Shown: positions 1-10,008, counted from the stretch's first letter. The stretch is 64,000 nucleotides of DNA from Cytobacillus depressus (GCF_008923245.1 NZ_WBOS01000002.1:124001-188000); one strand, 5' to 3'. A program made the numbers and translations. Notes: generated from the sequence alone by a model not told the origin.

Positions 1-337
1 TTCACAAGTACAAAAACTAATGACATGGGTGGAAAGACATGGTTTCGGTCCGCTGTTCATTCTTTTATGTTTTCCATTTACACCTTCAGCCATAGTTAAT
101 ATCGTTGCAGGTCTTTCAAAAATAAGTATATATCAATACATGCTTGCTGTTTTTACTGGGAAGCTCGTCATGATCTTTACAATGAGCTTTATCGGATACG
201 ATATTCAATCACTTATCACGCAGCCGATTCGAACTGCGATTGTAGCAATAATTATTTTTATCCTTTGGTATGTTGGGAAAAGAATAGAAATAAAAATGAA
301 CTTGAGGACGGCTAAAGAAAGGAATATTCAAGAGTAA
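1..337 (+). CDS. TVP38/TMEM64 family membrane protein, C-terminal part (YhjE-like)
   Basis: The reading frame is open from base 2 to the stop at 335-337, so the 5' part lies outside the window; the ATG at 20 is internal. About 111 residues are visible. They hold the conserved TVP38/TMEM64 pattern with a Pro-rich hydrophobic turn (CFPFTPSAIVNIVAG), two further membrane segments and a basic tail. The family is predicted to act in membrane lipid or small-molecule handling; the substrate is unknown. It lies 18 bases before a signal peptidase gene, the same pairing as yhjE-sipV in B. subtilis. Confidence 0.8.
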   Translation, partial: SQVQKLMTWVERHGFGPLFILLCFPFTPSAIVNIVAGLSKISIYQYMLAVFTGKLVMIFTMSFIGYDIQSLITQPIRTAIVAIIIFILWYVGKRIEIKMNLRTAKERNIQE

Positions 338-355
338 GAGGAAGGAGAGAAAAGG

Positions 356-910
356 TTGAAGGAAGAAATCAAAAAAGAAGGAATCGAGTGGATGAAGGCT
401 TTTGCCATTGGCATAATTATCTTTGCCTTTATCCGAACATTTTTCTTTTCAAATTATATTGTCGAAGGCGAATCGATGGAGCCGACTCTTGAAAACGGCA
501 ATAAATTAATTGTCAACAAGATTGGAACACATATCGGAGAATTACACCGTTTCGATGTGATCGTCTTCCATCATAGTAAGGAAGAAGATTTCGTAAAGAG
601 GATCATTGGCTTGCCCGGAGATAAGATTGAATATCGCAATGACGAGCTTTACGTCAATGGTGAAAAAGTAGATGAGCCATACTTAGACAAATATCGGAAA
701 GAAGCAATAGGCAGCATGCTGACAGGAGAATTTACCTTGAAAGAGGTTACTGGAATGGAAATCGTTCCTGAAGGGAAGCTTTTTGTACTCGGTGATAACC
801 GAGCGAAAAGCTGGGACAGCCGCCACTATGGCTTCGTTCCTATCGATCAAGTGGTCGGAAAGGTCAACTTAAGGTACTGGCCTCTTGATGAGATGGATGT
901 TTCTTTCTAG
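356..910 (+). CDS. lepB: Type I signal peptidase (SipV/SipS/SipT family)
   Basis: This 184-residue membrane protease removes signal peptides from exported preproteins on the outer face of the membrane. One N-terminal transmembrane helix (about 15-34) is followed by the catalytic serine in GESMEPT (Ser40) and the catalytic lysine in DFVKRI (Lys81); box E is GDNRAKSWDSR. The start is TTG at 356, preceded by GAAGGAGAG. The gene follows the TVP38 gene closely, so they are probably co-transcribed, and a strong terminator follows. Synteny suggests the sipV position; the length is closer to SipS/SipT. Confidence 0.93.
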   Translation: MKEEIKKEGIEWMKAFAIGIIIFAFIRTFFFSNYIVEGESMEPTLENGNKLIVNKIGTHIGELHRFDVIVFHHSKEEDFVKRIIGLPGDKIEYRNDELYVNGEKVDEPYLDKYRKEAIGSMLTGEFTLKEVTGMEIVPEGKLFVLGDNRAKSWDSRHYGFVPIDQVVGKVNLRYWPLDEMDVSF

Positions 911-941
911 TCTTCTTTAAAACATAATATATTTATGATTA

Positions 942-968
942 GGACTCGATTTTTTCGAGTCCTTTTCT
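942..968 (+). terminator. Rho-independent terminator after signal peptidase gene
   Basis: A perfect 8-bp stem (GGACTCGA / TCGAGTCC) with a T-rich loop is followed by TTTTCT. Confidence 0.85.
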
Positions 969-970
969 AT

Positions 971-1007
971 GTCTAGCTCCGAGCGCCATCGGCGCTCTCC
1001 GCTTTTC
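971..1007. repeat. Minimal copy of the dispersed intergenic repeat (copy 1)
   Basis: The sequence GTCTAGCTCCGAGCGCC is joined directly to GGCGCTCTCCGCTTTT. These are the two ends found on the longer copies near 8.4, 19.1 and 21.8 kb, with the middle missing. The GAGCGCC/GGCGCTC parts are self-complementary. Confidence 0.7.
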
Positions 1008-1102
1008 ATTTTCCCATTATTTTAACAAAGGTAAATGCAAACAAATGCTCTTATCTATGATAAAATATTAACTAGAATAAAGAACGGAAAGAGAGGGTGC
1101 AT

Positions 1103-4100
1103 ATGTCCATTCGTGTATTAATTGGCCGTTCTGGGAGCGGTAAAACAGAGTTTTGTCTAAATGAAATTCGCGATGAGCTTCGGAAAAATCCCGGTGGAGA
1201 TCCGATCATTTACTTAGTTCCAGAGCAAATGACATTTCTGTCGGAATATAAATTGATCAATACACCTGAACTTGGCGGAATGATTCGCAGTCAAGTTTAT
1301 TCCTTCACTCGCCTTGCTTGGAGAGTTTTACAGGAAACGGGCGGGATGAATCGCTACCATTTAAGCAGTGTCGGGATCAGCATGCTTATTCGAAAAATTA
1401 TGGATGAAAAAAAGGACGAGCTTAAGCTGTTTCATCGTGCCGCTGATAAAAATGGATTTATCCAGCAATTGGAGCAAATGCTGACAGAGTTTAAAAGATA
1501 TTGTATTCAGCCAGAAGAGCTCACAGAGAAGCAAGACCAATTGTCAAAAGGAGAAAAAACAAATAACGCCCTCCAAGATAAACTTCACGACCTTGAATTG
1601 ATTTACCGAAATTTTGATGATTCGCTTCAAGGTAAATATGTAGATTCAGAAGACTATTTCCGTCTACTAACGGAAAAAGCTGCTGAATCAAGTTATTTAA
1701 AACAAGCTGAAATTTATATAGATGGCTTTTATAGCTTTACACCGCAGGAATATATGATTGTCGAGCAGCTAATGAAGCATTGTAAAAGGGTGACAATCAC
1801 ATTCACTCTTGATCAGCCTTTCAAGCATCATCCGCCTGATGATCTCCACTTATTTAGAATGTCGGGTGAAACATGCCAGACTATTTATGAAATAGCTGCA
1901 CAAAATGGCTTGCCAATTGAAGAGATAATATTAAAAAAACAAAAAAAATGGGAAGAGCCATCTTTAACGCATCTTGAAGAATGGTTTGACTCACGTCCCA
2001 CAAAAGGCTATGAAGGAGAGACTGTTGTCCATATTGGTCAAGCCGCCAATCGCAGGGCGGAGATTGAAGGAATAGCTAGAAAAATTAATCAGCTCGTGCG
2101 GACGGAAGGCCTGCGCTATCGAGATATCGCTATCCTCTCAAGAAATGGACAAGATTATTTCGATTTGATTGGCACAGTTTTTCAAGATTATCAAATTCCG
2201 TATTATATTGATCAAAAAAGAACGATGTTAAATCATCCGCTTGTTGAATTGATCCGTTCAACCCTTGAAGTGATTAACGGAAACTGGCGCTATGAGCCTG
2301 TATTCCGAGCAGTAAAAACTGAATTATTATTCCCGGCAAAATTGAATGCCGATCATTTACGAGAAAAAATGGACAGACTTGAAAACTACTGTCTAGCATA
2401 TGGTATCCAAGGGGACAGATGGACGAATAATAAAAGATGGATATATAGGAGAATAAGTGGATTGGAGTTTGCATCCTCTGCTCAAACAGATGCAGAAAAG
2501 GAAATGGAGCAGGAGTTAAATGACTTAAGGGAAATGATTACTGGCCCAATTTTAAGACTCTCAAGACGCTTAAAGAAAGCAAGCACGGGTCGGCAATATT
2601 GTGAGGCACTCTATTTATATCTAGAAGAATTAGATATTCCAGCTAAATTAGAGCAATGGAAGCTAAAAGAGGATGAGAATGGGAACCTCGTAAAATCCCG
2701 AGAGCATGCACAGGCATGGACTGCAATTATGGATTTGCTGGATCAATATGTCGAAATGCTTGGAGACTCCTCTGAGAAAATCAGCTTGAAGCAATTTGCT
2801 TCTATTCTTGAGGCGGGTATGGAATCTTTAAGATTTACTCTTGTACCGCCTTCTTTGGATCAGGTTGTAGCCGCCGATATCGAATTATCCCGTCTATCAG
2901 ATATTAAAGCTATCTTCGTTATTGGAATGAATGACGGTGTGTTTCCCGCTAAATTTTCTGATGATAGCTTGCTAGCGGATGATGATCGCGAACAGCTCTT
3001 AGTGAAGGGATTAAAAATTGCTCCATCAAGCAGAACTCGACTTCTCGATGAAGAATTTCTCGCTTATAAAGCATTTATGACCCCATCTGAGTGGCTATTT
3101 ATTAGCTATCCATTAGCTAATGAGGAAGGAAAAGCATTAATGCCATCGTCCTATATCAATAGAATAGGAGATTTATTGCCTAATTGTATTCAGCACGCCT
3201 ATTTATCTGACCCTGCTGAGCTGCCGGAAAAAGAACAGCTGGAGTATGCTGCCCATGTAAATACAACACTAGCCTATCTAACTTCTCAATTGCAGCTTAA
3301 GAAAAGAAATTATCCAATCTATGATTTCTGGTGGGATATTTATAATTATTATCTCAATCAAGAAGGGTGGAAGGGACAAGCTCTTAAAGTTCTATCTAGT
3401 CTAAATTACGAAAACCAAACAAAGCAATTAAGAGAAGAAACAAGCAAAGATTTATATGGTGATATGATTCAGGCGAGTGTTTCGCGAATGGAACTATTCC
3501 ATGGCTGTCCATTTTCGCATTTTGCTCAGCACGGACTTAAGCTTAGAGAACGGCAAATATTCCGCCTTGAAGCCCCTGACATAGGAGATTTATTTCATGC
3601 TGCATTAAAATATATTGCTGAAACAGTCATGAACAAAAAGCTTGCGTGGACGGATTTAACTAGACAGCAATGTGAAATTCTTGCCCATGAAGCAGTAGAA
3701 ATGCTCGCACCGAAATTGCAAAATGAAATTTTGCTAAGCTCAAACCGTCATTTTTATATAAAAAGAAAGTTAGAACAAATCATTAGCCGTGCATCTTTTA
3801 TATTGAGTGAACATGCGAAAGCAAGCGGCTTTTCACCTATTGGTTTGGAACTAGGCTTCGGGCCAAAAGCAGAGTTGCCGCCGCTCACATTCCCGCTTAA
3901 AAATGGCACAAAGATGGAGCTTGTCGGCAGAATTGACCGGGTAGATAAAGCAGAGGATGAAAATGGCGTCTTTTTAAGAGTGATAGACTATAAATCCAGT
4001 TCAAAGGATTTGAATATAAATGAGGTTTATTACGGGCTTGCACTGCAAATGCTTACGTATTTAGATATTATTGTTTCACATTCACATACGTTGATTGGAT

Positions 4101-4597
4101 CAGAAGCAAATCCAGCAGGGGTTTTATATTTTCATGTGCATAATCCGATGCTTAGCACATCAAAAATGTTGACATTAGAGGGCATTGAACAGGAACTATA
4201 TAAGAAGTTTAAAATGAATGGACTGATTCTAGGGGAGGAAAATGTCGTTAGATTAATGGATCAGACACTTGAAACAGGTGACTCTCCGATTATTTCTGCA
4301 GGATTTAAAAAAGACGGCACACTTTCCAAACGTTCAAAAATCGCGAGCAAGCAAGAGTTCGATGATTTACGGAACTATGTCCGCAAAATCTATACAAAAA
4401 CAGGCAATCAAATTACAGCAGGGAAAGTTGATATTTCCCCTTATAAGATGAAGGAAAAAACTCCTTGTACATTTTGTTCCTTTAAGCCTGTATGCCAATT
4501 TGATGAATCATTAGGCGCAAACGAGTATCGTATGCTCGTTCCACAAGGGAAAGAGGAAGTATTGAATTTAATTCGGAAGGAGGCTGAAGAAGGATGA
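1103..4597 (+). CDS. addB: ATP-dependent helicase/nuclease subunit B, AddB
   Basis: AddB (1164 aa) pairs with AddA in the heterodimeric helicase-nuclease that resects DNA double-strand ends and recognises Chi, the Gram-positive counterpart of RecBCD. A Walker A motif GRSGSGKT sits at residues 8-15. A RecB-type nuclease motif VIDYKSSS lies in the C-terminal part. Four cysteines of the iron-sulfur staple are visible: one near residue 802 (HGCPF) and the CxxCx5C group at 1122, 1125 and 1131. ATG 1103 is preferred over GTG 1097 because GAGAGG sits directly against the GTG. It overlaps addA by ATGA. Confidence 0.96.
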   Translation: MSIRVLIGRSGSGKTEFCLNEIRDELRKNPGGDPIIYLVPEQMTFLSEYKLINTPELGGMIRSQVYSFTRLAWRVLQETGGMNRYHLSSVGISMLIRKIMDEKKDELKLFHRAADKNGFIQQLEQMLTEFKRYCIQPEELTEKQDQLSKGEKTNNALQDKLHDLELIYRNFDDSLQGKYVDSEDYFRLLTEKAAESSYLKQAEIYIDGFYSFTPQEYMIVEQLMKHCKRVTITFTLDQPFKHHPPDDLHLFRMSGETCQTIYEIAAQNGLPIEEIILKKQKKWEEPSLTHLEEWFDSRPTKGYEGETVVHIGQAANRRAEIEGIARKINQLVRTEGLRYRDIAILSRNGQDYFDLIGTVFQDYQIPYYIDQKRTMLNHPLVELIRSTLEVINGNWRYEPVFRAVKTELLFPAKLNADHLREKMDRLENYCLAYGIQGDRWTNNKRWIYRRISGLEFASSAQTDAEKEMEQELNDLREMITGPILRLSRRLKKASTGRQYCEALYLYLEELDIPAKLEQWKLKEDENGNLVKSREHAQAWTAIMDLLDQYVEMLGDSSEKISLKQFASILEAGMESLRFTLVPPSLDQVVAADIELSRLSDIKAIFVIGMNDGVFPAKFSDDSLLADDDREQLLVKGLKIAPSSRTRLLDEEFLAYKAFMTPSEWLFISYPLANEEGKALMPSSYINRIGDLLPNCIQHAYLSDPAELPEKEQLEYAAHVNTTLAYLTSQLQLKKRNYPIYDFWWDIYNYYLNQEGWKGQALKVLSSLNYENQTKQLREETSKDLYGDMIQASVSRMELFHGCPFSHFAQHGLKLRERQIFRLEAPDIGDLFHAALKYIAETVMNKKLAWTDLTRQQCEILAHEAVEMLAPKLQNEILLSSNRHFYIKRKLEQIISRASFILSEHAKASGFSPIGLELGFGPKAELPPLTFPLKNGTKMELVGRIDRVDKAEDENGVFLRVIDYKSSSKDLNINEVYYGLALQMLTYLDIIVSHSHTLIGSEANPAGVLYFHVHNPMLSTSKMLTLEGIEQELYKKFKMNGLILGEENVVRLMDQTLETGDSPIISAGFKKDGTLSKRSKIASKQEFDDLRNYVRKIYTKTGNQITAGKVDISPYKMKEKTPCTFCSFKPVCQFDESLGANEYRMLVPQGKEEVLNLIRKEAEEG

Positions 4598-7500
4598 AAT
4601 CAATGATTCCAGCTAAGCCTGCGGACGTTACTTGGACAGATGACCAATGGAAGGCCATTATGGCAAAGGGACAGGATATTCTTGTTGCAGCTGCGGCAGG
4701 ATCAGGTAAAACCGCTGTTCTTGTAGAAAGAATTATAAAAAAAATTATTTCTGATGATAACCCGCTTCATGTAGACGAGCTGCTTGTCGTTACATTTACA
4801 AACGCCTCTGCAGCGGAAATGAGACACAGAATAGGAGAGGCACTTGATAAGGCCATTAATGCGAATCCGAGATCCGCGCATTTACGAAAGCAGCTTAGTT
4901 TATTAAATAAAGCATCAATCTCTACATTGCACTCTTTCTGTTTGGATTTAATCAGAAAGTATTATTACTTAATTGATATTGATCCGAGCTTCCGAATTGC
5001 TGATGAAACAGAAGCGCAGCTTTTGAGGGATGAAGTGCTGGAAGAGCTTTTTGAAGAGGAGTATGGAAAAGAAGGAAATGATGCATTCTTTGCACTTGTT
5101 GATACATTTACAAATGACAGGAGCGATTCTGCTCTACAAACAATTATAAGGGATCTATATGATTTTGCCCGCTCCAATCCGTCTCCTAATCAATATCTCG
5201 ATTCTATAATTGAGATGTATAATGTCAATGAAGAAACGAAAATTGAGCAGCTCCCTTTTATAAAGGCGTTGTCAGAGGATATTGATCTTCAACTGAATGG
5301 AGCAAAACAATTACTCGATCAGGGGCTAGAGCTGACAAAGCTGCCTGGAGGTCCGGCCCCAAGAGCAGAAAATTTCATTGCTGATCTCCATGTAGTGGAG
5401 ACACTTATCAATGCGAAAAATGATTCTTGGGTCACTTTATATGAAGCGATGCAATCATGGTCATTTGGCCGGGCAAAAAATTGCAAAGGCGATGAATATG
5501 ACAGTGAATTAATAGAACGGGCTAAGAAGCTGAGAGATCGGGCAAAGAAGATTATTCAAGATCTTGGGGAGGAGCTTTTTTCCCGCAAGCCTGAAAGCTT
5601 TATTCGCGATATGGCAGAAATGAAGCAGCATATAGAAACATTAGTTTATATCGTGAAGGAGTTTTCAAGCCGTTTCCATCAAATAAAGACGGAAAAAGGG
5701 CTAGTCGACTTTGCCGATCTTGAGCATTTTTGTTTAGACATCCTTTCAGAATCAGATAACGAAGGAAAGCTTAAGCCATCAGACGCAGCAATCGGATGCA
5801 GAAATCAATTTAAAGAAATATTCGTCGATGAGTACCAAGATGTCAACATGGTCCAAGAAGCGATTTTGCAATTAGTAACAATAGACTCTGAACAAACAGG
5901 AAACCTTTTCATGGTAGGAGATGTCAAGCAGTCTATTTACCGTTTCCGGCTGGCTGAACCTAATTTATTTTTAGGCAAATATAATCGGTTTACAAAGGAC
6001 GGGGAAGAGACCGGTTTAAGAATTGACCTGGCGAGAAACTTCAGAAGCCGAAAAGAAGTGCTTCACGGAACGAACTATCTTTTTAAACAAATCATGGGCG
6101 TTTCAGTTGGTGAAATTGTCTATGATGAAGCGGCAGAATTAGTACCAGGGGCCCCATATCCAGAGGAAAATGTCTATCCGATAGAATTATCAATTATTGA
6201 TCTAGAAGGGGCAGAAGATGAACCGCAAGATACGGAGCAGGAGGGCTTTGATTCTGCTGACCTTGCCCAATCCCAGCTTGAGGCAAGATTTATGGCTGCA
6301 AAAATTAAAGAAATTATTACGGAGCGGAAGGAAGTATATAATCCTAAAACAAAATCGGGCCGGCCGGCAGAATACCGTGACATCGTCATTCTTCTCCGTT
6401 CAATGACATGGGCTCCGCAAATTATGGAAGAATTTAAGCAGCAAGGAATTCCGGTTTATGCGAATCTTTCCAACGGCTATTTTGAAGCGACTGAAGTAGC
6501 GATTATGATGTCATTATTAAAAATAATTGATAATCCGTACCAGGATATTCCACTGGCAGCTGTGCTAAGATCACCGATTGTTGGATTAACGGAAGAAGAG
6601 CTATCACAAATTCGGATACATCATAAAAGGGCCACATTTTACGAGGCATTGACTTCGTTTTGTACAGACAAGCGACTTAAGCAAGAAGAGCTATTCGAAA
6701 GGGTCCAGCCATTTTTTAAGCAATTGAAAAATTGGCGATTAATGGCGAGGCAAGGCGCTCTATCTGAGCTTATTTGGCATTTATATCGCGAAACCGGACT
6801 CTATGATTTCGTAGGAGGCATGCCAGGGGGGAAACAAAGGCAAGCGAACTTGCGAGCTCTTTATGATCGTTGCCGGCAATATGAATCCACATCATTCAGA
6901 GGTTTATTCCGCTTTTTACGCTTCATTGAACGCATGCGGGACCGAGGAGATGATCTCGGTGCAGCCCGTGCCTTAGGGGAGAAAGAGGATGTTGTTCGTA
7001 TAATGACGATCCATAGCAGTAAGGGGCTTGAATTTCCGTTTGTATTCATAGCTGGGCTTGACCGTAATTTCAATACGATGGATTTGAAGAAATCGTATAT
7101 GCTTGATAAGGAATTCGGCTTTGCCGCAAAATATGTCAATGCAGAGAAGCGCATTTCATATCCATCCCTTCCGCAAATTGCTTTTAAAAGGAAGAAGAAA
7201 ATGGAGATGCTGGCGGAAGAAATGCGAGTACTTTATGTAGCCTTAACAAGGGCAAAAGAATATCTCTATTTAGTTGCATCAGTAAAAAGTGCAGAGAAGA
7301 AGGTCGATCAATGGCAGCAAGCTACTGAAAACTTAAACTTCCTCCTTAATGAATATGATCGGGCCTCAAGTCTCAGCTTTCTTGATTGGATTGGCCCTGC
7401 ACTTGTAAGGCATAAGGATTGTGAACAATTAAGAACAGACGGAACTAATTTAAGCCCGCTTATTTCTAGTGAGATTACAGATCACCCGTCATGCTGGAAA

Positions 7501-8346
7501 GTGCAAATGCTAAAAAGTGAAGAAGTAGCAAAGTTCCTTGATGAAATGGAAATAGAAAAAGATCTTTATTTGCAAATGGTGTACAACGGTGAAGCAGTGC
7601 CAGTGCAATCGCAGTTAAAAAGTATTGTAGAAGAACAGTTATCATGGAAATATTCATATACTAAAGCATCCCAACATCGCTCAAAGCAATCTGTTTCAGA
7701 AATAAAAAGGCAAATGGAGATCGTTTCACTTGAAGATAGCGGAGTGGAGTTTTTACAAAAGTTTCAAAAGCCAATATTTATCCGACCTCAATTTATGCAG
7801 GAAAAGTCATTGTCTCCTGCTGAACGCGGTACAGCTATGCATATGGTGATGCAGCATATTGACTTTAGAAATGAGACAACGGTAAAGTCGATCGAAGCAA
7901 AAATGGATGAGATGGTTTTAAAAGAGCTCTTAACAGAAGATCAGCGTCAAGCTATTGATCCAATCTTAATTGAGCAATTTTTCCATTCTGATCTAGGCAA
8001 AAGAATGGTAAAAGCAGAAGAAATCAAACGGGAAATTCCTTTTAGTTTTTCGTTTCCGGCGAGCGTTGTTTATTCTGATTGGAACGGGGAAGAGGAAGCT
8101 GTATTCATCCAAGGAATCGTTGATTGTCTATTTGAAGATGAACATGGCTTAATCTTAGTTGACTACAAAACCGATCAAATTAATGGACGTTTTAAAGGCG
8201 GTTTTGCTGAAGCGAAAGAAATATTAGAAGACCGTTATCGGGTGCAAATTGACATGTACACGAAAGCATTAGAACAAATTTTAAAAAGAAAAGTGAATGA
8301 GCGGTATTTATTTTTCTTTGACGGAGCGAATACAATTAAAATGTAA
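4594..8346 (+). CDS. addA: ATP-dependent helicase/nuclease subunit A, AddA
   Basis: AddA (1250 aa) is the UvrD-like 3'-5' helicase and second nuclease of AddAB. Visible motifs are Walker A AAAGSGKT ending at residue 40, the helicase motif II VDEYQDVN near 410-417, IHSSKGLEFP, VALTRAKE, and the C-terminal RecB-family nuclease motif LVDYKTDQ near 1188. Its ATG overlaps the addB stop by four bases, so the subunits are probably translationally coupled. In B. subtilis sbcD-sbcC follow; here a repeat and a bidirectional terminator follow instead. Confidence 0.97.
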   Translation: MKSMIPAKPADVTWTDDQWKAIMAKGQDILVAAAAGSGKTAVLVERIIKKIISDDNPLHVDELLVVTFTNASAAEMRHRIGEALDKAINANPRSAHLRKQLSLLNKASISTLHSFCLDLIRKYYYLIDIDPSFRIADETEAQLLRDEVLEELFEEEYGKEGNDAFFALVDTFTNDRSDSALQTIIRDLYDFARSNPSPNQYLDSIIEMYNVNEETKIEQLPFIKALSEDIDLQLNGAKQLLDQGLELTKLPGGPAPRAENFIADLHVVETLINAKNDSWVTLYEAMQSWSFGRAKNCKGDEYDSELIERAKKLRDRAKKIIQDLGEELFSRKPESFIRDMAEMKQHIETLVYIVKEFSSRFHQIKTEKGLVDFADLEHFCLDILSESDNEGKLKPSDAAIGCRNQFKEIFVDEYQDVNMVQEAILQLVTIDSEQTGNLFMVGDVKQSIYRFRLAEPNLFLGKYNRFTKDGEETGLRIDLARNFRSRKEVLHGTNYLFKQIMGVSVGEIVYDEAAELVPGAPYPEENVYPIELSIIDLEGAEDEPQDTEQEGFDSADLAQSQLEARFMAAKIKEIITERKEVYNPKTKSGRPAEYRDIVILLRSMTWAPQIMEEFKQQGIPVYANLSNGYFEATEVAIMMSLLKIIDNPYQDIPLAAVLRSPIVGLTEEELSQIRIHHKRATFYEALTSFCTDKRLKQEELFERVQPFFKQLKNWRLMARQGALSELIWHLYRETGLYDFVGGMPGGKQRQANLRALYDRCRQYESTSFRGLFRFLRFIERMRDRGDDLGAARALGEKEDVVRIMTIHSSKGLEFPFVFIAGLDRNFNTMDLKKSYMLDKEFGFAAKYVNAEKRISYPSLPQIAFKRKKKMEMLAEEMRVLYVALTRAKEYLYLVASVKSAEKKVDQWQQATENLNFLLNEYDRASSLSFLDWIGPALVRHKDCEQLRTDGTNLSPLISSEITDHPSCWKVQMLKSEEVAKFLDEMEIEKDLYLQMVYNGEAVPVQSQLKSIVEEQLSWKYSYTKASQHRSKQSVSEIKRQMEIVSLEDSGVEFLQKFQKPIFIRPQFMQEKSLSPAERGTAMHMVMQHIDFRNETTVKSIEAKMDEMVLKELLTEDQRQAIDPILIEQFFHSDLGKRMVKAEEIKREIPFSFSFPASVVYSDWNGEEEAVFIQGIVDCLFEDEHGLILVDYKTDQINGRFKGGFAEAKEILEDRYRVQIDMYTKALEQILKRKVNERYLFFFDGANTIKM

Positions 8347-8350
8347 TTAG

Positions 8351-8470
8351 AAAAGCGCAAGCGCCTTGCTCACCCCCGACAAGCACAAGTCGAGCCTCTC
8401 TGAAAGGTGTACTTTACCTTTCTGGGAGGATTGGCTTGTGACCTCGAGGGGGTAGGCGCTGGAGCTAGAC
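8351..8470. repeat. Dispersed intergenic repeat, full hairpin form (copy 2)
   Basis: About 120 bp that can fold almost entirely on itself. AAGCGCAAGCGCC pairs with GGCGCTGGAGCT at the ends, CACCCCCGA with TCGAGGGGGT, and GACAAGCACAAGTC with the GGCTTGTGAC arm. The tip is GAAAGGT/ACCTTTC. The same modules recur at 21.8-22.1, 23.4-23.6 and 49.7-49.8 kb. Confidence 0.85.
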
Positions 8471-8474
8471 AATT

Positions 8475-8516
8475 AAAAATCGGCAAGAGGCCCTAGAGGT
8501 CCCTTGCCGATTTTTA
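8475..8516. terminator. Bidirectional terminator between addA and gerPF
   Basis: AAAAATCGGCAAG and CTTGCCGATTTTT form a stem with A and T tracts on both sides. It can terminate both convergent units, addBA and gerP. Confidence 0.85.
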
Positions 8517-8732
8517 ATTATTTCCGGCGATAGGCTGATCAATGAGGTTCGTATCGAGAACATTGGTTGCACTTAAACCATTATTCGTAATTACAAATCC
8601 CCCAATACTTAATGCCCCTTGCCCTGCAAATGTTTTTGTAGCTGATTTAGGTGAAATAAAAAGTGCATCCCCGAACTGGACGATACCTCCTCCAACATTA
8701 ATAATTTGTACCGGACCGATAATAGCTGGCAT
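8514..8732 (-). CDS. gerPF: Spore germination protein GerPF
   Basis: This 72-residue protein is the last gene of the gerP operon. GerP proteins are made in the mother cell and are needed for spore-coat permeability to germinants. It belongs to the same small family as GerPA: the MPAI[IV]G start and the Phe/Gly-rich beta-strand pattern are shared. It follows gerPE by 12 bases on the minus strand. Confidence 0.95.
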   Translation of the reverse strand: MPAIIGPVQIINVGGGIVQFGDALFISPKSATKTFAGQGALSIGGFVITNNGLSATNVLDTNLIDQPIAGNN

Positions 8733-8744
8733 ATCAATCTTCCT

Positions 8745-9155
8745 TTATTCGTAAATTTGTGTTTCCTCACTTTGTCCTTCAGGGAAGTTTCTAGACTGGA
8801 GCTGTCTAATATGCTTGATCCTTGCCTCCATAGCGATATGCTGACTGCTGCCAATATGAACGACACTTGACGCAGAAACCCCATTAATATTAATGCTGTT
8901 CACTTTGATAGCGGGAGAAAGATTAACTGTCTGCATAGTAATAGCCTCATCAATGAGAGGAAATGGAATTGGTTTTGTATATGCTCGATAGGAAGCGAAG
9001 TTCCCTTCATTTCCAAAAAACGTATCTACTTCTCGGTGGACGGCTAAAGCCCGCGAAAAACCTTGGATAAAGGTTGAATCACCAATTTCGATAACAGATC
9101 CAATGATAAGCGTATCTACATGAAATTGATCTACAATTGATGTTCTGCTAAGCAT
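8745..9155 (-). CDS. gerPE: Spore germination protein GerPE
   Basis: A 136-residue GerPE-family protein with no signal peptide, rich in short hydrophobic beta-type stretches (VDTLIIGSVIEIGDS, SSVVHIGSSQHI). It lies fifth in the gerPA-gerPF order, 6 bases after the gerPD stop. Its role is in coat permeability; the biochemical activity is unknown. Confidence 0.93.
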   Translation of the reverse strand: MLSRTSIVDQFHVDTLIIGSVIEIGDSTFIQGFSRALAVHREVDTFFGNEGNFASYRAYTKPIPFPLIDEAITMQTVNLSPAIKVNSININGVSASSVVHIGSSQHIAMEARIKHIRQLQSRNFPEGQSEETQIYE

Positions 9156-9161
9156 GTGACA

Positions 9162-9338
9162 TCACTCTCGTGTTAATGGAACAAAAGGGCCGATGATTAA
9201 GGATTCAGCAGGTGTATCAAAAACGGAGGCGAGCTGGATGGTTTGGGTGTCGCCGACCATTAATAGTGATGAGCTAGAAACCCCAATAACCCGTATATTG
9301 CCAACACAAATATCACGGTTATATACTTCATAGTTCAT
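9162..9338 (-). CDS. gerPD: Spore germination protein GerPD
   Basis: A 58-residue protein, easily missed because of its size. It begins MNYEVYNRDICVGNIRVIGV and ends FVPLTRE. Length and start match the GerPD family. The ATG (9336-9338) overlaps the gerPC stop by four bases, and the stop TGA is at 9162-9164. Its place between gerPC and gerPE completes the six-gene gerP operon. Confidence 0.93.
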   Translation of the reverse strand: MNYEVYNRDICVGNIRVIGVSSSSLLMVGDTQTIQLASVFDTPAESLIIGPFVPLTRE

Positions 9339-9964
9339 TCATTCTTCATTCCCTTCATATTTTCTGGGAGATTTTTAAGAAACGTTTGAACACCGTTTCT
9401 TATTTCTTTTTTTAATTGCTCAACTATGGGCTGATTTAAATCAGATTCTTCATTTTCGGGACTCTGTTCCCTTTTTGGTGCCGCCGCTTGCTGCTTAAGA
9501 TAGTATTCGATGCGAATTGGCAGCTGCTTTTTAATATCTTCTTTAATAAAAGTTGTATATGATTCATCGACTGTAGTATTTAATGCTTGAGCTGTCTCCT
9601 CAATTACACCTTGTAAATCAGTTTCCAAATATTTATACATTTCCTCTTCAAGTTCCATCGTCCTTTGAAAATGAACCTTAGGCTGATTAGGAGTGTTGAT
9701 ACCTTTATTATTTATCGCAAAATCCTCAATCTCCTGAAGTTCAGATGGATTCAGACCGATATTCAAAGTTCCATCTAAAGTTTCAACCTTTAATTGGTCA
9801 AATTTATATTCAATCCTGTCAACTCGTATAGGTGGTCGTGTTTTCAATTCTCCTGTAAGCTTCTCTAATTCCTTTACCTTTTTTTCAAGGTAAGAAATTC
9901 TCTTCTCTTGGGCTTCTATAAAGAGGTGCATTTTTTGAAGGTAAGAGTATAATTCCTGATTCAT
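9335..9964 (-). CDS. gerPC: Spore germination protein GerPC
   Basis: GerPC (209 aa) is the largest Gerp protein. An N-terminal coiled coil (roughly residues 10-50, with heptads such as EKRISYLEKKVKELEKL) is followed by a beta-rich middle and a charged helical tail. The ATG at 9964 is preferred over an upstream in-frame GTG at 9973, because GGGGTGG lies 5 bases before it. The stop overlaps gerPD. Confidence 0.93.
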   Translation of the reverse strand: MNQELYSYLQKMHLFIEAQEKRISYLEKKVKELEKLTGELKTRPPIRVDRIEYKFDQLKVETLDGTLNIGLNPSELQEIEDFAINNKGINTPNQPKVHFQRTMELEEEMYKYLETDLQGVIEETAQALNTTVDESYTTFIKEDIKKQLPIRIEYYLKQQAAAPKREQSPENEESDLNQPIVEQLKKEIRNGVQTFLKNLPENMKGMKNE

Positions 9965-10008
9965 ACATACCACCCCACTTATTTCGAAACTTGAGAATGG
10001 TCTTTAAG

